A DNA stretch of 6,315 nt from NCBI GenBank assembly GCA_964616985.1, contig CAZTVF010000186.1, positions 1-6,315 on the forward strand. The letters run 5' to 3'. Every line of letters begins with the position of its first letter. The stretch's first letter is position 1. The stretch is from CAZTVF01 sp964616985 (GTDB lineage Bacteria > Planctomycetota > Phycisphaerae > SM23-33). This document shows positions 1 through 6,149 of the stretch, piece after piece. Made by a program: the position numbers and the translations under genes. Below the pieces are notes generated by a model. That model saw only the letters and a list, made by a program, of their open reading frames with translations. It did not search any database and had not been told where the DNA came from.

Positions 1-2192
1 CTGCCTGGCCGAGTTGGATCGCTCCTGCGCAGGGCAGACCCAGACGATCGGCCATCGGCCTCCATGACCTTCAGGCCGGCGGCCGCATTGGCCTGTTCAT
101 CCTGGAGGATATCCTCCCATCGACCCAGGGCCCGACTGATCCCGTCGGGATCCTTCAGCCTGCCCGAGGCTAGCTCGTCTCGCAGTAGGCAAGACTCGCG
201 GAAGTTGGCCTGGGTGCGGGCACAGTGGGCGAACCAGCGGATGGCGCTGGCCTCGGAATCGAACATGGCCCGCGCCCCCCCCTCCGGCGGCGGAGCGGCC
301 GCGTCCAGTTCGGCAACGGCGTCGGCGAGGCAGTCGGCCATCTGGCGATAGAGCTTGGCGAAGACGGGGGCGTTGCCGCTGGGGTCGAGCATGAACGTCG
401 GGTCCAGGGCCAGGCCCCTGGCGTCGGTGGCCTCTGCGCGGAAGAGGAACCGCCCGTAGAAGACTTGGGGCAGGGCTGCCGCCCGGTCAGCGCACATCGG
501 CTGGGCCGGGCCCAGATAGTACGGGCCGACGTAGTACGGCGGCAGCTCGGGCGAGTACTGGATCGCCTCCGAGACGTGCTTCCACGCACGTCGCAGATGC
601 TCGCCCGCGTGGTTCCCTCCGGCGATCCGCCGCGCCAGGGACGTCAATACCGCCTCCTCCGGCGCGCTCGGCGACCAGTTGGCATACTTCCACACCTCCG
701 CCACGCTGGTGCCGAAGACAGGTCCACGGAAGCAAGGGAAGTTGAAGCTGCCGACGGCGCCGGAGTCAGCCATGGCGACGGCTCGCCTGAGCCAGCGGTC
801 CAGGGCCGGAACGTGTGGCAGTCCCGGGCCCTCAAAGTCGACTTCGGGCTCGCTCTTGAGGTAGATGGGTATGCCGGCCTTCTTGCACGCCTCCGTCTGC
901 CGGAGAGCACGCGGGCCAAGCCCCACCATGTCGATGCTGTAGTCCCACAGGTGCTTGCGCACGCCCATCGGCTTGGTCACGTACTCGTCCTTCTCCACCT
1001 CCGTCAGGATGGCGGCGCCGGGCTTGAGCCGGGCGATCAGGCCGGACTGGTCGGCGTCGGTCGACCAGACGTGGACGGCCGAGTACGGCCAGGCGATGAT
1101 CTCGGCCTTGGGGTTGATCTCACGGGCGGCCGCGGCTAAGTAGTTGCAGAGGTTGGAGACGACCACGTCGGGGCCGAGCCGCTCGCAGCGCGGGCAGTTG
1201 GTATGCCCCTTGGCCACGCCGTGGGCCCGCATGAAGCAATGGTAGAACCCCTCCCCCCCGACGATGATGAGCACGCCGTCCAGGCCGGGGGCCTTCCGGA
1301 ACAACCCCGCCATGCTCTCGCACAGGTACTGCCGCACCAGCGGGTGCTCGGTGCAGAGGACATACTCGCCGTCGGCCGACCAGGTCAGCGCGCCGCGAAT
1401 GTCGGGGTTCTGCTGGAATGCCGGATCGTTCCTGGGGAACTTCTTCCGTGTCTCAACGATGACGAAGCTGCGCAAGCCGTAGTCGGCGTTGTCGCGGACG
1501 AGCTTGGCCAGTTCCGCCAGCCGCTCCGGCCGACGGCGGGCGGCCAAGGCAGGGATGGCGTCGCTGACCGATAGCTCGTACAGGCTGCCGCCAGTCATGA
1601 CGGCGTTGTTGCCGAAGAAGACCAGATCGCGAACCTGCCCGCAAAACGGCACGGAGCCCAGCCGCACGGCCAGCTTCGGGCGGAAGACCTGCTTGCCCTT
1701 GGCTAGGATGGGGGCCCGCCGCAGCCCCATCAGGTCGACCGCTCTGACGATTCCGTCGCGCAGGCCGCGGGCATCCCGGCCAGCCAAGATGACGGCGTCG
1801 GCGCGGACGTTGAGGGTGAAGCTCTCAGGGACAGCCTCGTCGCCGCCGCCGGACTCCAGTAGGACCAGCGTCCGCGGTCGGGGCGACAAGTCGCCGCCGG
1901 GCGGCATCTTCTGCAACGGCGGCTTGATCTCCATGCACCGCCCGAGGAAGTCGCGGAGGTGGCCGGCCATGCGCCCCGCCAGAGGCGTGGCATCGGTCGG
2001 CAGGGCAATCGACCACGAGGAGTCGAGCAGAACCTCCTCGGCGGAGGGCTGGGCAGCGGCGTCGCGGCTGAAGCGCGCGAAGTAGTCGGTGGAAAGGACG
2101 GCGAAAGGGCTGGCCAGGTAAGCGTGTCGGGTCTCCTCCGCCAGCCGCCGCTGTAGCTCTGCCAGGGTTTCGCTGCGTGCATCGCTGGTCAT
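1..2192 (-). CDS. Partial large glycoside hydrolase-like protein with GH20-type N-terminal domain (C-terminus beyond window)
   Basis: One reading frame stays open without a stop from the ATG at 2192 to the left edge, giving 730 codons; the C-terminus is missing. Residues about 50-160 resemble the domain that precedes the barrel in GH20 beta-hexosaminidases (FTLNVRADAVILAGRDARG, then a helix). Residues about 170-480 look like a (beta/alpha)8 barrel. The strand GVLIIVGGEGFYHC puts E314 where a barrel glycosidase often has a catalytic acid, and a CxxC pair (C333, C336) and the segment EINPKAEIIAWPYS follow. Residues 500-730 are mainly helical. Similar layouts occur in GH20-like and DUF4838/GH163-like proteins of polysaccharide degraders; the exact family and substrate are not assignable by eye. 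No signal peptide is visible, so the protein as read would be cytoplasmic. ATG 2192 is chosen because GGAGGG lies 6 nt upstream. Strong third-position GC bias supports real coding; long ORFs on the plus strand here are shadows. Confidence 0.85.
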   Translation of the reverse strand, partial: MTSDARSETLAELQRRLAEETRHAYLASPFAVLSTDYFARFSRDAAAQPSAEEVLLDSSWSIALPTDATPLAGRMAGHLRDFLGRCMEIKPPLQKMPPGGDLSPRPRTLVLLESGGGDEAVPESFTLNVRADAVILAGRDARGLRDGIVRAVDLMGLRRAPILAKGKQVFRPKLAVRLGSVPFCGQVRDLVFFGNNAVMTGGSLYELSVSDAIPALAARRRPERLAELAKLVRDNADYGLRSFVIVETRKKFPRNDPAFQQNPDIRGALTWSADGEYVLCTEHPLVRQYLCESMAGLFRKAPGLDGVLIIVGGEGFYHCFMRAHGVAKGHTNCPRCERLGPDVVVSNLCNYLAAAAREINPKAEIIAWPYSAVHVWSTDADQSGLIARLKPGAAILTEVEKDEYVTKPMGVRKHLWDYSIDMVGLGPRALRQTEACKKAGIPIYLKSEPEVDFEGPGLPHVPALDRWLRRAVAMADSGAVGSFNFPCFRGPVFGTSVAEVWKYANWSPSAPEEAVLTSLARRIAGGNHAGEHLRRAWKHVSEAIQYSPELPPYYVGPYYLGPAQPMCADRAAALPQVFYGRFLFRAEATDARGLALDPTFMLDPSGNAPVFAKLYRQMADCLADAVAELDAAAPPPEGGARAMFDSEASAIRWFAHCARTQANFRESCLLRDELASGRLKDPDGISRALGRWEDILQDEQANAAAGLKVMEADGRSSGSALRRSDPTRPG

Positions 2193-2198
2193 GATGGA

Positions 2199-2204
2199 CC
2201 CTCC
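2199..2204 (-). promoter_or_regulatory. Shine-Dalgarno GGAGGG for the partial glycosidase
   Basis: On the minus strand GGAGGG is followed by six bases (TCCATC) and the ATG at 2192. This strong site fixes the start. The ATG at 2217 is in another frame and has no comparable site. Confidence 0.75.
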
Positions 2205-2430
2205 AATCGCTAGGCATATGCCAGACACGGCCAGACGGCGTGCCATCGCATCGGCTCCGGGGACCTTTCCGCTACTCGCGACTGAGGTGCCCGGCCAGAA
2301 TGTAACGGGCTGCCAGACGCGGGGCAAGAGCGGGCCACGACCTTCTATGAGAATGGCCGCGGTGTCAAGACGGGATCTCCGCAGTGGCATCCTGCGTGGA
2401 AACGGTTCAACCTTCTATCAGCGGCTCACT
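2205..2430. other. Intergenic leader region between glycosidase start and IS110 remnant
   Basis: No convincing gene is seen on either strand. The stretch holds the candidate promoter at 2299-2327 and a 9-bp direct repeat, ACCTTCTAT, at 2340-2348 and 2410-2418. The 81-codon plus-strand ORF here (2191-2436) overlaps the glycosidase leader and resembles nothing known to me. Confidence 0.5.
2299..2327 (-). promoter_or_regulatory. Candidate sigma-70-type promoter upstream of the partial glycosidase
   Basis: Reading the minus strand, TTGCCC (2327-2322) is separated by 17 bases from TACATT (2304-2299), about 107 nt upstream of the start codon. Spacing is ideal and both hexamers are fair matches, but such matches arise by chance. 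A TTGACA at 2368-2363 has no good -10 at proper spacing. Confidence 0.3.
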
Positions 2431-2637
2431 GCCTGAATGCACCCAGACAGGTCCGAACATGGCCTCGGAAGCCGCGGCGGCATATTCTCCGGGAGTTGGG
2501 TCAACAGCCCAAATGGTCGTGTGATGCTCGCCGGGCTATCTCCGCTCCATGACGCAGGAACCATCTTCTGTTGTCTGCTTCCGTTTTTCTCTGAACAACG
2601 CTGTTGCTGCTTTTGTTGTTTCTGGGTTGTCGCCTCG
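2430..2637 (-). mobile_element. Probable 3' non-coding end of a degraded IS110-family element
   Basis: This lies directly downstream of the IS110-type transposase stop (2640-2638) and contains no credible ORF. IS110-family elements carry long non-coding ends, and in the IS1111 group the 3' end encodes the bridge RNA. A small hairpin, TTGGG/CCCAA with a 7-nt loop (2496-2512), lies inside. The outer boundary is a guess; no target sequence or partner end was identified. That this is IS-derived is inferred from position and the absence of coding, not from a recognised end sequence. Confidence 0.35.
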
Positions 2638-2808
2638 TCACGCAACCGACACCTGGTTGAATCGCACGCCGTCGTGGAGCATCGTGAAGAGGCTGCGAAG
2701 CAGCATTCTGGCCACGATGATCCGCGCGATGTTCTTGCCGTGCTTGGCCACTGCACGCTCGAAGGCATTGCGGTAGCGATGGATCTGACAGTTGTATTTA
2801 CAGAATAG
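2638..2808 (-). pseudogene. IS110-family transposase, C-terminal remnant
   Basis: The minus-strand frame 2808-2638 is open and ends in TGA (2640-2638). Its product contains HRYRNAFERAVAKHGKNIAR, then VARMLLRSLFTMLHDGVRFN. This matches the typical C-terminal pattern of IS110/IS116/IS902 transposases: basic helix, GK, small residues, ARxLL, then MLxDGxxF. Only about 45-50 residues remain. The RuvC-like DEDD catalytic domain and most of the Tnp_20 region are absent, and an in-frame TAA (2811-2809) in the adjoining IS5-type terminal repeat closes the frame upstream. The recognisable part spans about 2781-2650; the few residues before it may already be foreign sequence. The fragment cannot be active. 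It shares its end with the non-coding tail at 2430-2637. Confidence 0.6.
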
Positions 2809-2825
2809 TTATGAAACCGGCTCTA
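2807..2825 (+). repeat. IS5-type terminal repeat, copy 1
   Basis: AGTTATGAAACCGGCTCTA matches the copy at 5205-5223 with one mismatch (C/T) in the same orientation. The reverse complement begins TAGAGCCGGTTTCAT, the style of IS5-family (IS427/ISL2-like) inverted repeats with a likely TA target. Here no transposase remnant precedes it, only IS110-type sequence, so it is an isolated end. Confidence 0.6.
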
Positions 2826-2955
2826 GAAGATGACAGGGATGGGCTACTACACCACGCACGTCCCCGCAGCCCTCTTCGGCTGCTGGAACTACCCGAACGT
2901 CTACCGCACGGAAGTCGCTGGACCAACGCATCTCTGCCCGCTCTCAGTTCGTCGG
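2826..2955 (+). other. Junction segment with short open plus-strand frame, origin unknown
   Basis: Immediately after the terminal repeat, a plus-strand frame from ATG 2830 reads MTGMGYYTTHVPAALFGCWN and continues to about TEVAGP. It then passes into the antisense of the glycosidase 3' end. The aromatic-rich start looks like a fragment of a real protein, but I do not recognise it. It could equally be unselected sequence. The last ~18 codons of the minus-strand glycosidase overlap this segment, so the true junction probably lies around 2930-2960. Confidence 0.3.
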
Positions 2956-5033
2956 CATTCGACGACGACTGCCGCATGGATGTGCACGGCACCCACGTCA
3001 ACCGTTAGAAGCCCGCCATTTCTGCCCGCCGCGTAGTTCCACCCCAGCGGCGCCTTCTCGAAGGCGAGATGCACCTTCTTCGGTTTGGAGGGAAGTCTCA
3101 TGCGGATCGCAATAGGCTCCGTTGATGGAATGTCGTCGATCACCCCGTTGTTCGGAAGGTTGGGAATCCCCGAAGAGCGATTGATAAGGTGAACCATCTT
3201 CTTCTCGCCTTTCTGCCGCAGAACCACATCCACGCACACCGGCGCATGGACCTCGATGCCCATCCGGCCGGCCAACTTGCGCATGACGTTGTGGACGAAC
3301 GCGCGGACCATGGGATAGCGACAGCGAGTGAAATCACGGAACACGCTGCACGGGATATAGGCTACCTCGCCTCTTCCAACCCGGTTCACCGTGGCCGCCG
3401 GGTTGGGGAGAACCTGCTCGTCCGAAAGCGGCGTTTCCCGAACGAATCCGAGCGATTCCGCCGCGGCCGGCTCGACGAGCCGCCATGGATCGCTGAGAAC
3501 GGGCACGACGCCGTCCATGGCGGGCACGTGGTACACGGCCTTGTTCTCGATGCGTCCTCCGTTCACCCCGAGGAACTCGGCGCCAAATCGCTCAAAGGCC
3601 TTTGCCCCCGACAGCAACAGTCGGCCGCCGGTCTGAACGTAGTCCTTCAGGGCGTTAACCATTGCCTGCGACATGCAGTCCTGTTCCGGCGCAACCACCA
3701 CGGGGAATTCAGCCAGGCGTGGAAGGAGCGCCCATTCGTCGAGAACGTCTATCCCATAGTGGCACTCTGCCAGGCTGAAGACAGCGCCCTGCACCGGTGC
3801 GACATCAATGTCCATGAGGTTCCTGCCCTTTTGGGTGGTGCGGACATGATGCTCCGAATGCAGCACAGCTACCTGCGGAATGGTCTCCGTATCCTGGCAG
3901 AGCGCCCGGCGGCGTGTGGCAAAACGGCCGAGTTCGCGGATGCGTTTCATGTGCCAGTGAATGAGCCGGCCACTGCGAACTCGGGCAAAGGGGTTTTCGC
4001 AGGTCTGTAGGTTGCCGCCGAACGCAAGAATGATGGAGGCTTCCTGCTGCAACATCTGGACGGGCTTCATCACGGGAGACCAGCGCAGATCCCCGAGCCA
4101 GCCGTCCGAGTAGTAGAAGCACCACAGCATGATGTCCCATGGCTTGCCGCGCGTGGAGATGAAACGGGCCTCGCATCGGCTGCTGTCAACGCCCCAGACG
4201 GCTGTGTTGTCTCCGCTGATCCAGTCGGTCGGTGCCTTGGGTTCCCCAGGATGCTTGAAGGTCTGAAGCCAGTTGGAACAGACAAGGACGCCTGGGTTGT
4301 GGCGGTGGACCGCATCGCAGTAGCGGCCAACGTATTCCTCGAAGCTCTCACGAGTGAAGTTCCACCACGTCGCCCAGTTGGGATCCGACTGTTCCTTGGG
4401 CGGCTCGGCGATCCCAGTCCGCTCTGTGAACGCCTTGCGGCACCGACCACAGTAGCATGGGTCCACACCCCATAGGTCGCCATCAATCCAAAACCCATCG
4501 ATGTTGTAACGATCCATCATCTCGACCAGTTGCGGAATCATCAGTTCTTCGAGGTAAGGGCCCCGCGGGCACATCTTGCCGCAAGTTGGATAGGTGACGC
4601 CCATCCAGGTAGTGCTGCCAGGCTTGCCGTCGTGGGTTGTCGCACACCACTCCGGATGCTTCAGCGCAGCGGCAATGTCCCAGATGCCGGAGTAGTGGGC
4701 ATGAAGCGGAAGCCTCAGTCTCCTCGTGGCCGCCCGCCATCGCCTGAGCGCGTCTTTCTTGACGCCCGGCCCCACAGAGGCGGCGGACGTCTTGCTGAAC
4801 CAGCTTGTCAGGCCGGTGTGGCCCTTGGAGTCAGTCTGCACCCAATCGGCACCCGTGAGGCGAAGCATAGGCACAAGTTCCTTCTCGCCGCAGCGTGTAC
4901 CAATGTCGCGGTCGTTCTCGTCAACGTGCAGATCGTGATGAAAGCCGAAATAGCATTTCCTGCCGTGCCATAGTCCACGATGACACGTTTCGTTCTTGTT
5001 CATGGTTTTTCCTGCGGAACCTGTACCATGCAT
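2901..5033 (-). CDS. Putative glycoside hydrolase with (beta/alpha)8 barrel and GH42-type trimerisation-like domain
   Basis: A 710-residue protein. Residues about 20-370 look like a glycosidase barrel: LTGADWVQTDSKGHTGLTSW (59-78), then NIDGFWIDGDLWG (177-189), where D184 is the best nucleophile candidate, followed by a cysteine cluster C193, C195, C198. Residues about 385-500 (VVVAPEQDCM, then YVQTGGRLLLSG) resemble the GATase-like trimerisation domain of GH42 beta-galactosidases. Residues 555-692 are beta-rich (GRGEVAYIP, then KMVHLINRSS). This order recurs in hypothetical GHL6/GH29/GH42-like proteins; family and substrate are uncertain. No signal peptide is visible. ATG 5033 follows AAGGAG by 7 nt; an internal ATG at 5003 (Met11) is an alternative. 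The natural end is probably near E692, and the last 18 residues look like read-through into foreign DNA. The gene faces away from the IS5 remnant upstream, so its original promoter seems lost. GC is visibly lower than in the first glycosidase. Confidence 0.85.
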   Translation of the reverse strand: MHGTGSAGKTMNKNETCHRGLWHGRKCYFGFHHDLHVDENDRDIGTRCGEKELVPMLRLTGADWVQTDSKGHTGLTSWFSKTSAASVGPGVKKDALRRWRAATRRLRLPLHAHYSGIWDIAAALKHPEWCATTHDGKPGSTTWMGVTYPTCGKMCPRGPYLEELMIPQLVEMMDRYNIDGFWIDGDLWGVDPCYCGRCRKAFTERTGIAEPPKEQSDPNWATWWNFTRESFEEYVGRYCDAVHRHNPGVLVCSNWLQTFKHPGEPKAPTDWISGDNTAVWGVDSSRCEARFISTRGKPWDIMLWCFYYSDGWLGDLRWSPVMKPVQMLQQEASIILAFGGNLQTCENPFARVRSGRLIHWHMKRIRELGRFATRRRALCQDTETIPQVAVLHSEHHVRTTQKGRNLMDIDVAPVQGAVFSLAECHYGIDVLDEWALLPRLAEFPVVVAPEQDCMSQAMVNALKDYVQTGGRLLLSGAKAFERFGAEFLGVNGGRIENKAVYHVPAMDGVVPVLSDPWRLVEPAAAESLGFVRETPLSDEQVLPNPAATVNRVGRGEVAYIPCSVFRDFTRCRYPMVRAFVHNVMRKLAGRMGIEVHAPVCVDVVLRQKGEKKMVHLINRSSGIPNLPNNGVIDDIPSTEPIAIRMRLPSKPKKVHLAFEKAPLGWNYAAGRNGGLLTVDVGAVHIHAAVVVECRRTESGQRCVGPATSVR

Positions 5034-5040
5034 CGCTCTT

Positions 5041-5046
5041 CTCCTT
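5041..5046 (-). promoter_or_regulatory. Shine-Dalgarno AAGGAG of the 710-aa glycosidase, at the IS junction
   Basis: On the minus strand AAGGAG is followed by AAGAGCG and the ATG at 5033, a good spacing. The first base recognisably belonging to the IS5 transposase remnant is about 5047. The ribosome site therefore survived while everything further upstream was replaced. No clear promoter is seen on the minus strand within 5047-5225. Confidence 0.65.
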
Positions 5047-5212
5047 GTGAGGCCGCAAAATGCGGCGATACAGGCGGAGATGGAAGGTCGAACGGACCTT
5101 CGCGTGGCTCAACAACTACCGCCGTCTGGTCGTGCGGTGGGACAGGAGTCTGACGATCTATAGTGGATTCTTTCATGTGGCTTGCCTCATGATCACCCTG
5201 AGGCAGTTATGA
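5047..5212 (+). pseudogene. IS5-family transposase, C-terminal remnant
   Basis: The in-frame product from about 5051 to the TGA at 5210-5212 reads GRKMRRYRRRWKVERTFAWL, then NNYRRLVVRWDRSLTIYSGF and a hydrophobic tail ending in LRQL. This is the classic end of IS5-family DDE transposases (GRKLRRYRRRWKVERxFAWLxNxRRLVxR). The E of WKVERTFAW is the expected third catalytic acid; the two Asp residues and the rest of the protein are missing. A TGA (5048-5050) sits immediately upstream in frame. An ATG at 5060 gives a 50-codon ORF, but nothing suggests it is expressed. The stop overlaps the terminal repeat, as is normal in compact IS5 elements. The remnant lies head-to-head with the glycosidase and abuts the dnaB shard. 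Confidence 0.85.
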
Positions 5213-5223
5213 AACCGGTTCTA
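5205..5223 (+). repeat. IS5-type terminal repeat, copy 2 (right end of the transposase remnant)
   Basis: AGTTATGAAACCGGTTCTA directly follows and overlaps the transposase stop, which identifies it as the right inverted repeat. The same 19-mer with one mismatch lies at 2807-2825 in direct orientation. No left-end copy (reverse complement on the plus strand) was found in the window. A final TA may be the target duplication typical of this IS group. Confidence 0.7.
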
Positions 5224-5225
5224 AG

Positions 5226-5495
5226 CACTTCTATCGACCGGCACATCAGTTGATCTTCAAAGATCTGGTGGCCATGCGGGACTTGGGCACACCGGTCGAC
5301 CTCGTACTGCTGAAGAACGAGATGATCCGCCTGGGGCACTTTGGACAGGTTGGCGGCATCGAGTATGAACGCAATTGCCGATTAACTCGTGAAGTGGAGT
5401 CGCTACAAGTGGTTGGTTGGCGTCCTGATCTTGTTAAGGCCATTGCCAGCTCAAGGCTTAGGTTCTATAACGCGATTATGTTCTGCCAATTATGA
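5226..5495 (+). pseudogene. dnaB: Replicative DNA helicase DnaB, N-terminal-domain remnant
   Basis: Starting straight after the IS5 end, the plus frame reads HFYRPAHQLIFKDLVAMRDL, then GTPVDLVLLKNEMIRLGHFG and QVGGIEY. This is the helical N-terminal domain of DnaB, the hexameric helicase that opens the fork and recruits primase. Similarity stops at about 5366. The rest to the TGA at 5493-5495 (ERNCRLTREVESLQ and on) does not continue DnaB and lacks the Walker A, Walker B and DnaB C-terminal motifs. The start of the gene is also missing: codons for FYRPAHQ precede the TTG at 5250, so that TTG is not a real start. The shard is bounded by an IS end on the left and an undefined deletion point on the right. 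It encodes no working helicase; a full dnaB must exist elsewhere. Confidence 0.75.
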
Positions 5496-5706
5496 CGGGG
5501 AAAATGCCGGCACGCTGAGTTGGCACTGGTGAAGAGTCCGGCCTATCTGCGAGTAGTTTTGCTAGAAGGATAGTTGATAGGCGGATATAATTGCTAGTGC
5601 AAACACGATCACAGTTTCAGGGCACTCGTGTGCATCAGCCACGGCGACGGCGTTTCGCGCCCTCCGGGTAAAGCTAAGAAAGCTATCCAACAAGCTTGAC
5701 CATCTG
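5496..5706 (+). other. Region between dnaB shard and hypothetical ORF
   Basis: Nothing recognisable in 5496-5577. A perfect TATAAT lies at 5586-5591 but no good -35 sits 16-18 bp before it (TTGCTA at 5559-5564 is 21 bp away). From 5581 onward the frame of the following ORF is already open, with protein-like composition. Confidence 0.4.
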
Positions 5707-6069
5707 TTGCTTGACTACCACAAAAGCACGACCCTTGCAGATGAGCTTAAGGAATACGCTTCGGGAATCCTCGATTACGGCAAGGCCCGGCTAGCAGGAC
5801 CCGGGCTGGCCAATCGTCTTAGAGAGGCGGAAATTCGGAAGACCAATGCTCAGGCCGCGGAGATTGAAGCAAGAACGGCAACGACGAAGCTGCAGACCTT
5901 TTTGAAAGTCTTCCACGTCCAAATAATCATGGAGAGTGCCTGCCTAGATCCGAGTGATCCTAACTTCGTGCAGAGCAGTGCCATGCTTCACAAGATTATG
6001 GAAGGCCTTCGAGAAATCGCGGGAACCATAGGGGCTCCGGATGCCTTCCCGACACTACCCCGCGCATAG
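5707..6069 (+). CDS. Hypothetical helical protein, possibly 5'-truncated
   Basis: Not recognised. From the TTG at 5707 the ORF gives 120 residues ending at TAG 6067-6069. The middle (residues about 36-68: NRLREAEIRKTNAQAAEIEA and on) is charged and Ala-rich and probably forms a coiled coil. A second helical stretch follows (AMLHKIMEGLREIAG) and the C-terminus is Pro-rich. There are no membrane segments or signal peptide and no catalytic motif. The same frame is open upstream to the TAG at 5578-5580, adding 42 plausible codons (for example ATAFRALRVKLRKLSNKLDH) with no ATG or GTG. No Shine-Dalgarno precedes TTG 5707. So either the gene starts at a weak non-ATG codon or its 5' end was cut off by rearrangement; I favour truncation. 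Base composition is lower in GC than in the left half. Confidence 0.5.
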   Translation: MLDYHKSTTLADELKEYASGILDYGKARLAGPGLANRLREAEIRKTNAQAAEIEARTATTKLQTFLKVFHVQIIMESACLDPSDPNFVQSSAMLHKIMEGLREIAGTIGAPDAFPTLPRA

Positions 6070-6081
6070 TCATCTCGTGGT

Positions 6082-6106
6082 GGTTGAAGCCGCTGAGGCC
6101 TCAACC
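6082..6106. terminator. Terminator-like hairpin between convergent ORFs
   Basis: GGTTGA (6082-6087) pairs with TCAACC (6101-6106), then an A/C mismatch, then GCC (6089-6091) with GGC (6097-6099) around a 5-nt loop. It begins 12 nt past the plus-strand stop (6069). The 3' side (TACTTTCATT) is only mildly T-rich, so intrinsic termination is uncertain. It could serve both converging genes. Confidence 0.4.
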
Positions 6107-6149
6107 TACTTTCATTATGGCTTCAATGGCCTCCTGGCCGCTCGTGGCG

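Noticed and set aside
225..1139. 304-codon plus-strand ORF, and other plus-strand ORFs in 1-2100
   Set aside because: They lie opposite the 730-codon glycosidase frame, are Arg/Gly/His-rich low-complexity translations, and have no recognisable motifs. They are typical shadows of a GC-rich gene.
2437..2808. 123-codon plus-strand ORF with a Cys/Phe-rich run (CCCFCCFW)
   Set aside because: It covers the antisense of the IS110 transposase end and its non-coding tail. The cysteine run comes from a GTTGTTGCTGC-like low-complexity stretch.
3189..4010. 273-codon plus-strand ORF
   Set aside because: It is fully antisense to the 710-aa glycosidase, which has clear domain structure; the plus-strand translation has none.
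5083..5101. Perfect 7-bp hairpin GAAGGTC/GACCTTC with a 5-nt loop
   Set aside because: It falls in the conserved KVERTFA codons of the IS5 transposase, so the symmetry is explained by coding sequence.
4921..5115. 64-codon minus-strand ORF overlapping the glycosidase start
   Set aside because: It is antisense to the IS5 transposase remnant and out of frame with the glycosidase; no homology is recognisable.
5586..5591. Consensus TATAAT as a promoter for the hypothetical ORF
   Set aside because: No acceptable -35 at 16-18 bp, and it lies inside the open frame that probably belongs to the gene itself. Kept only as a remark.
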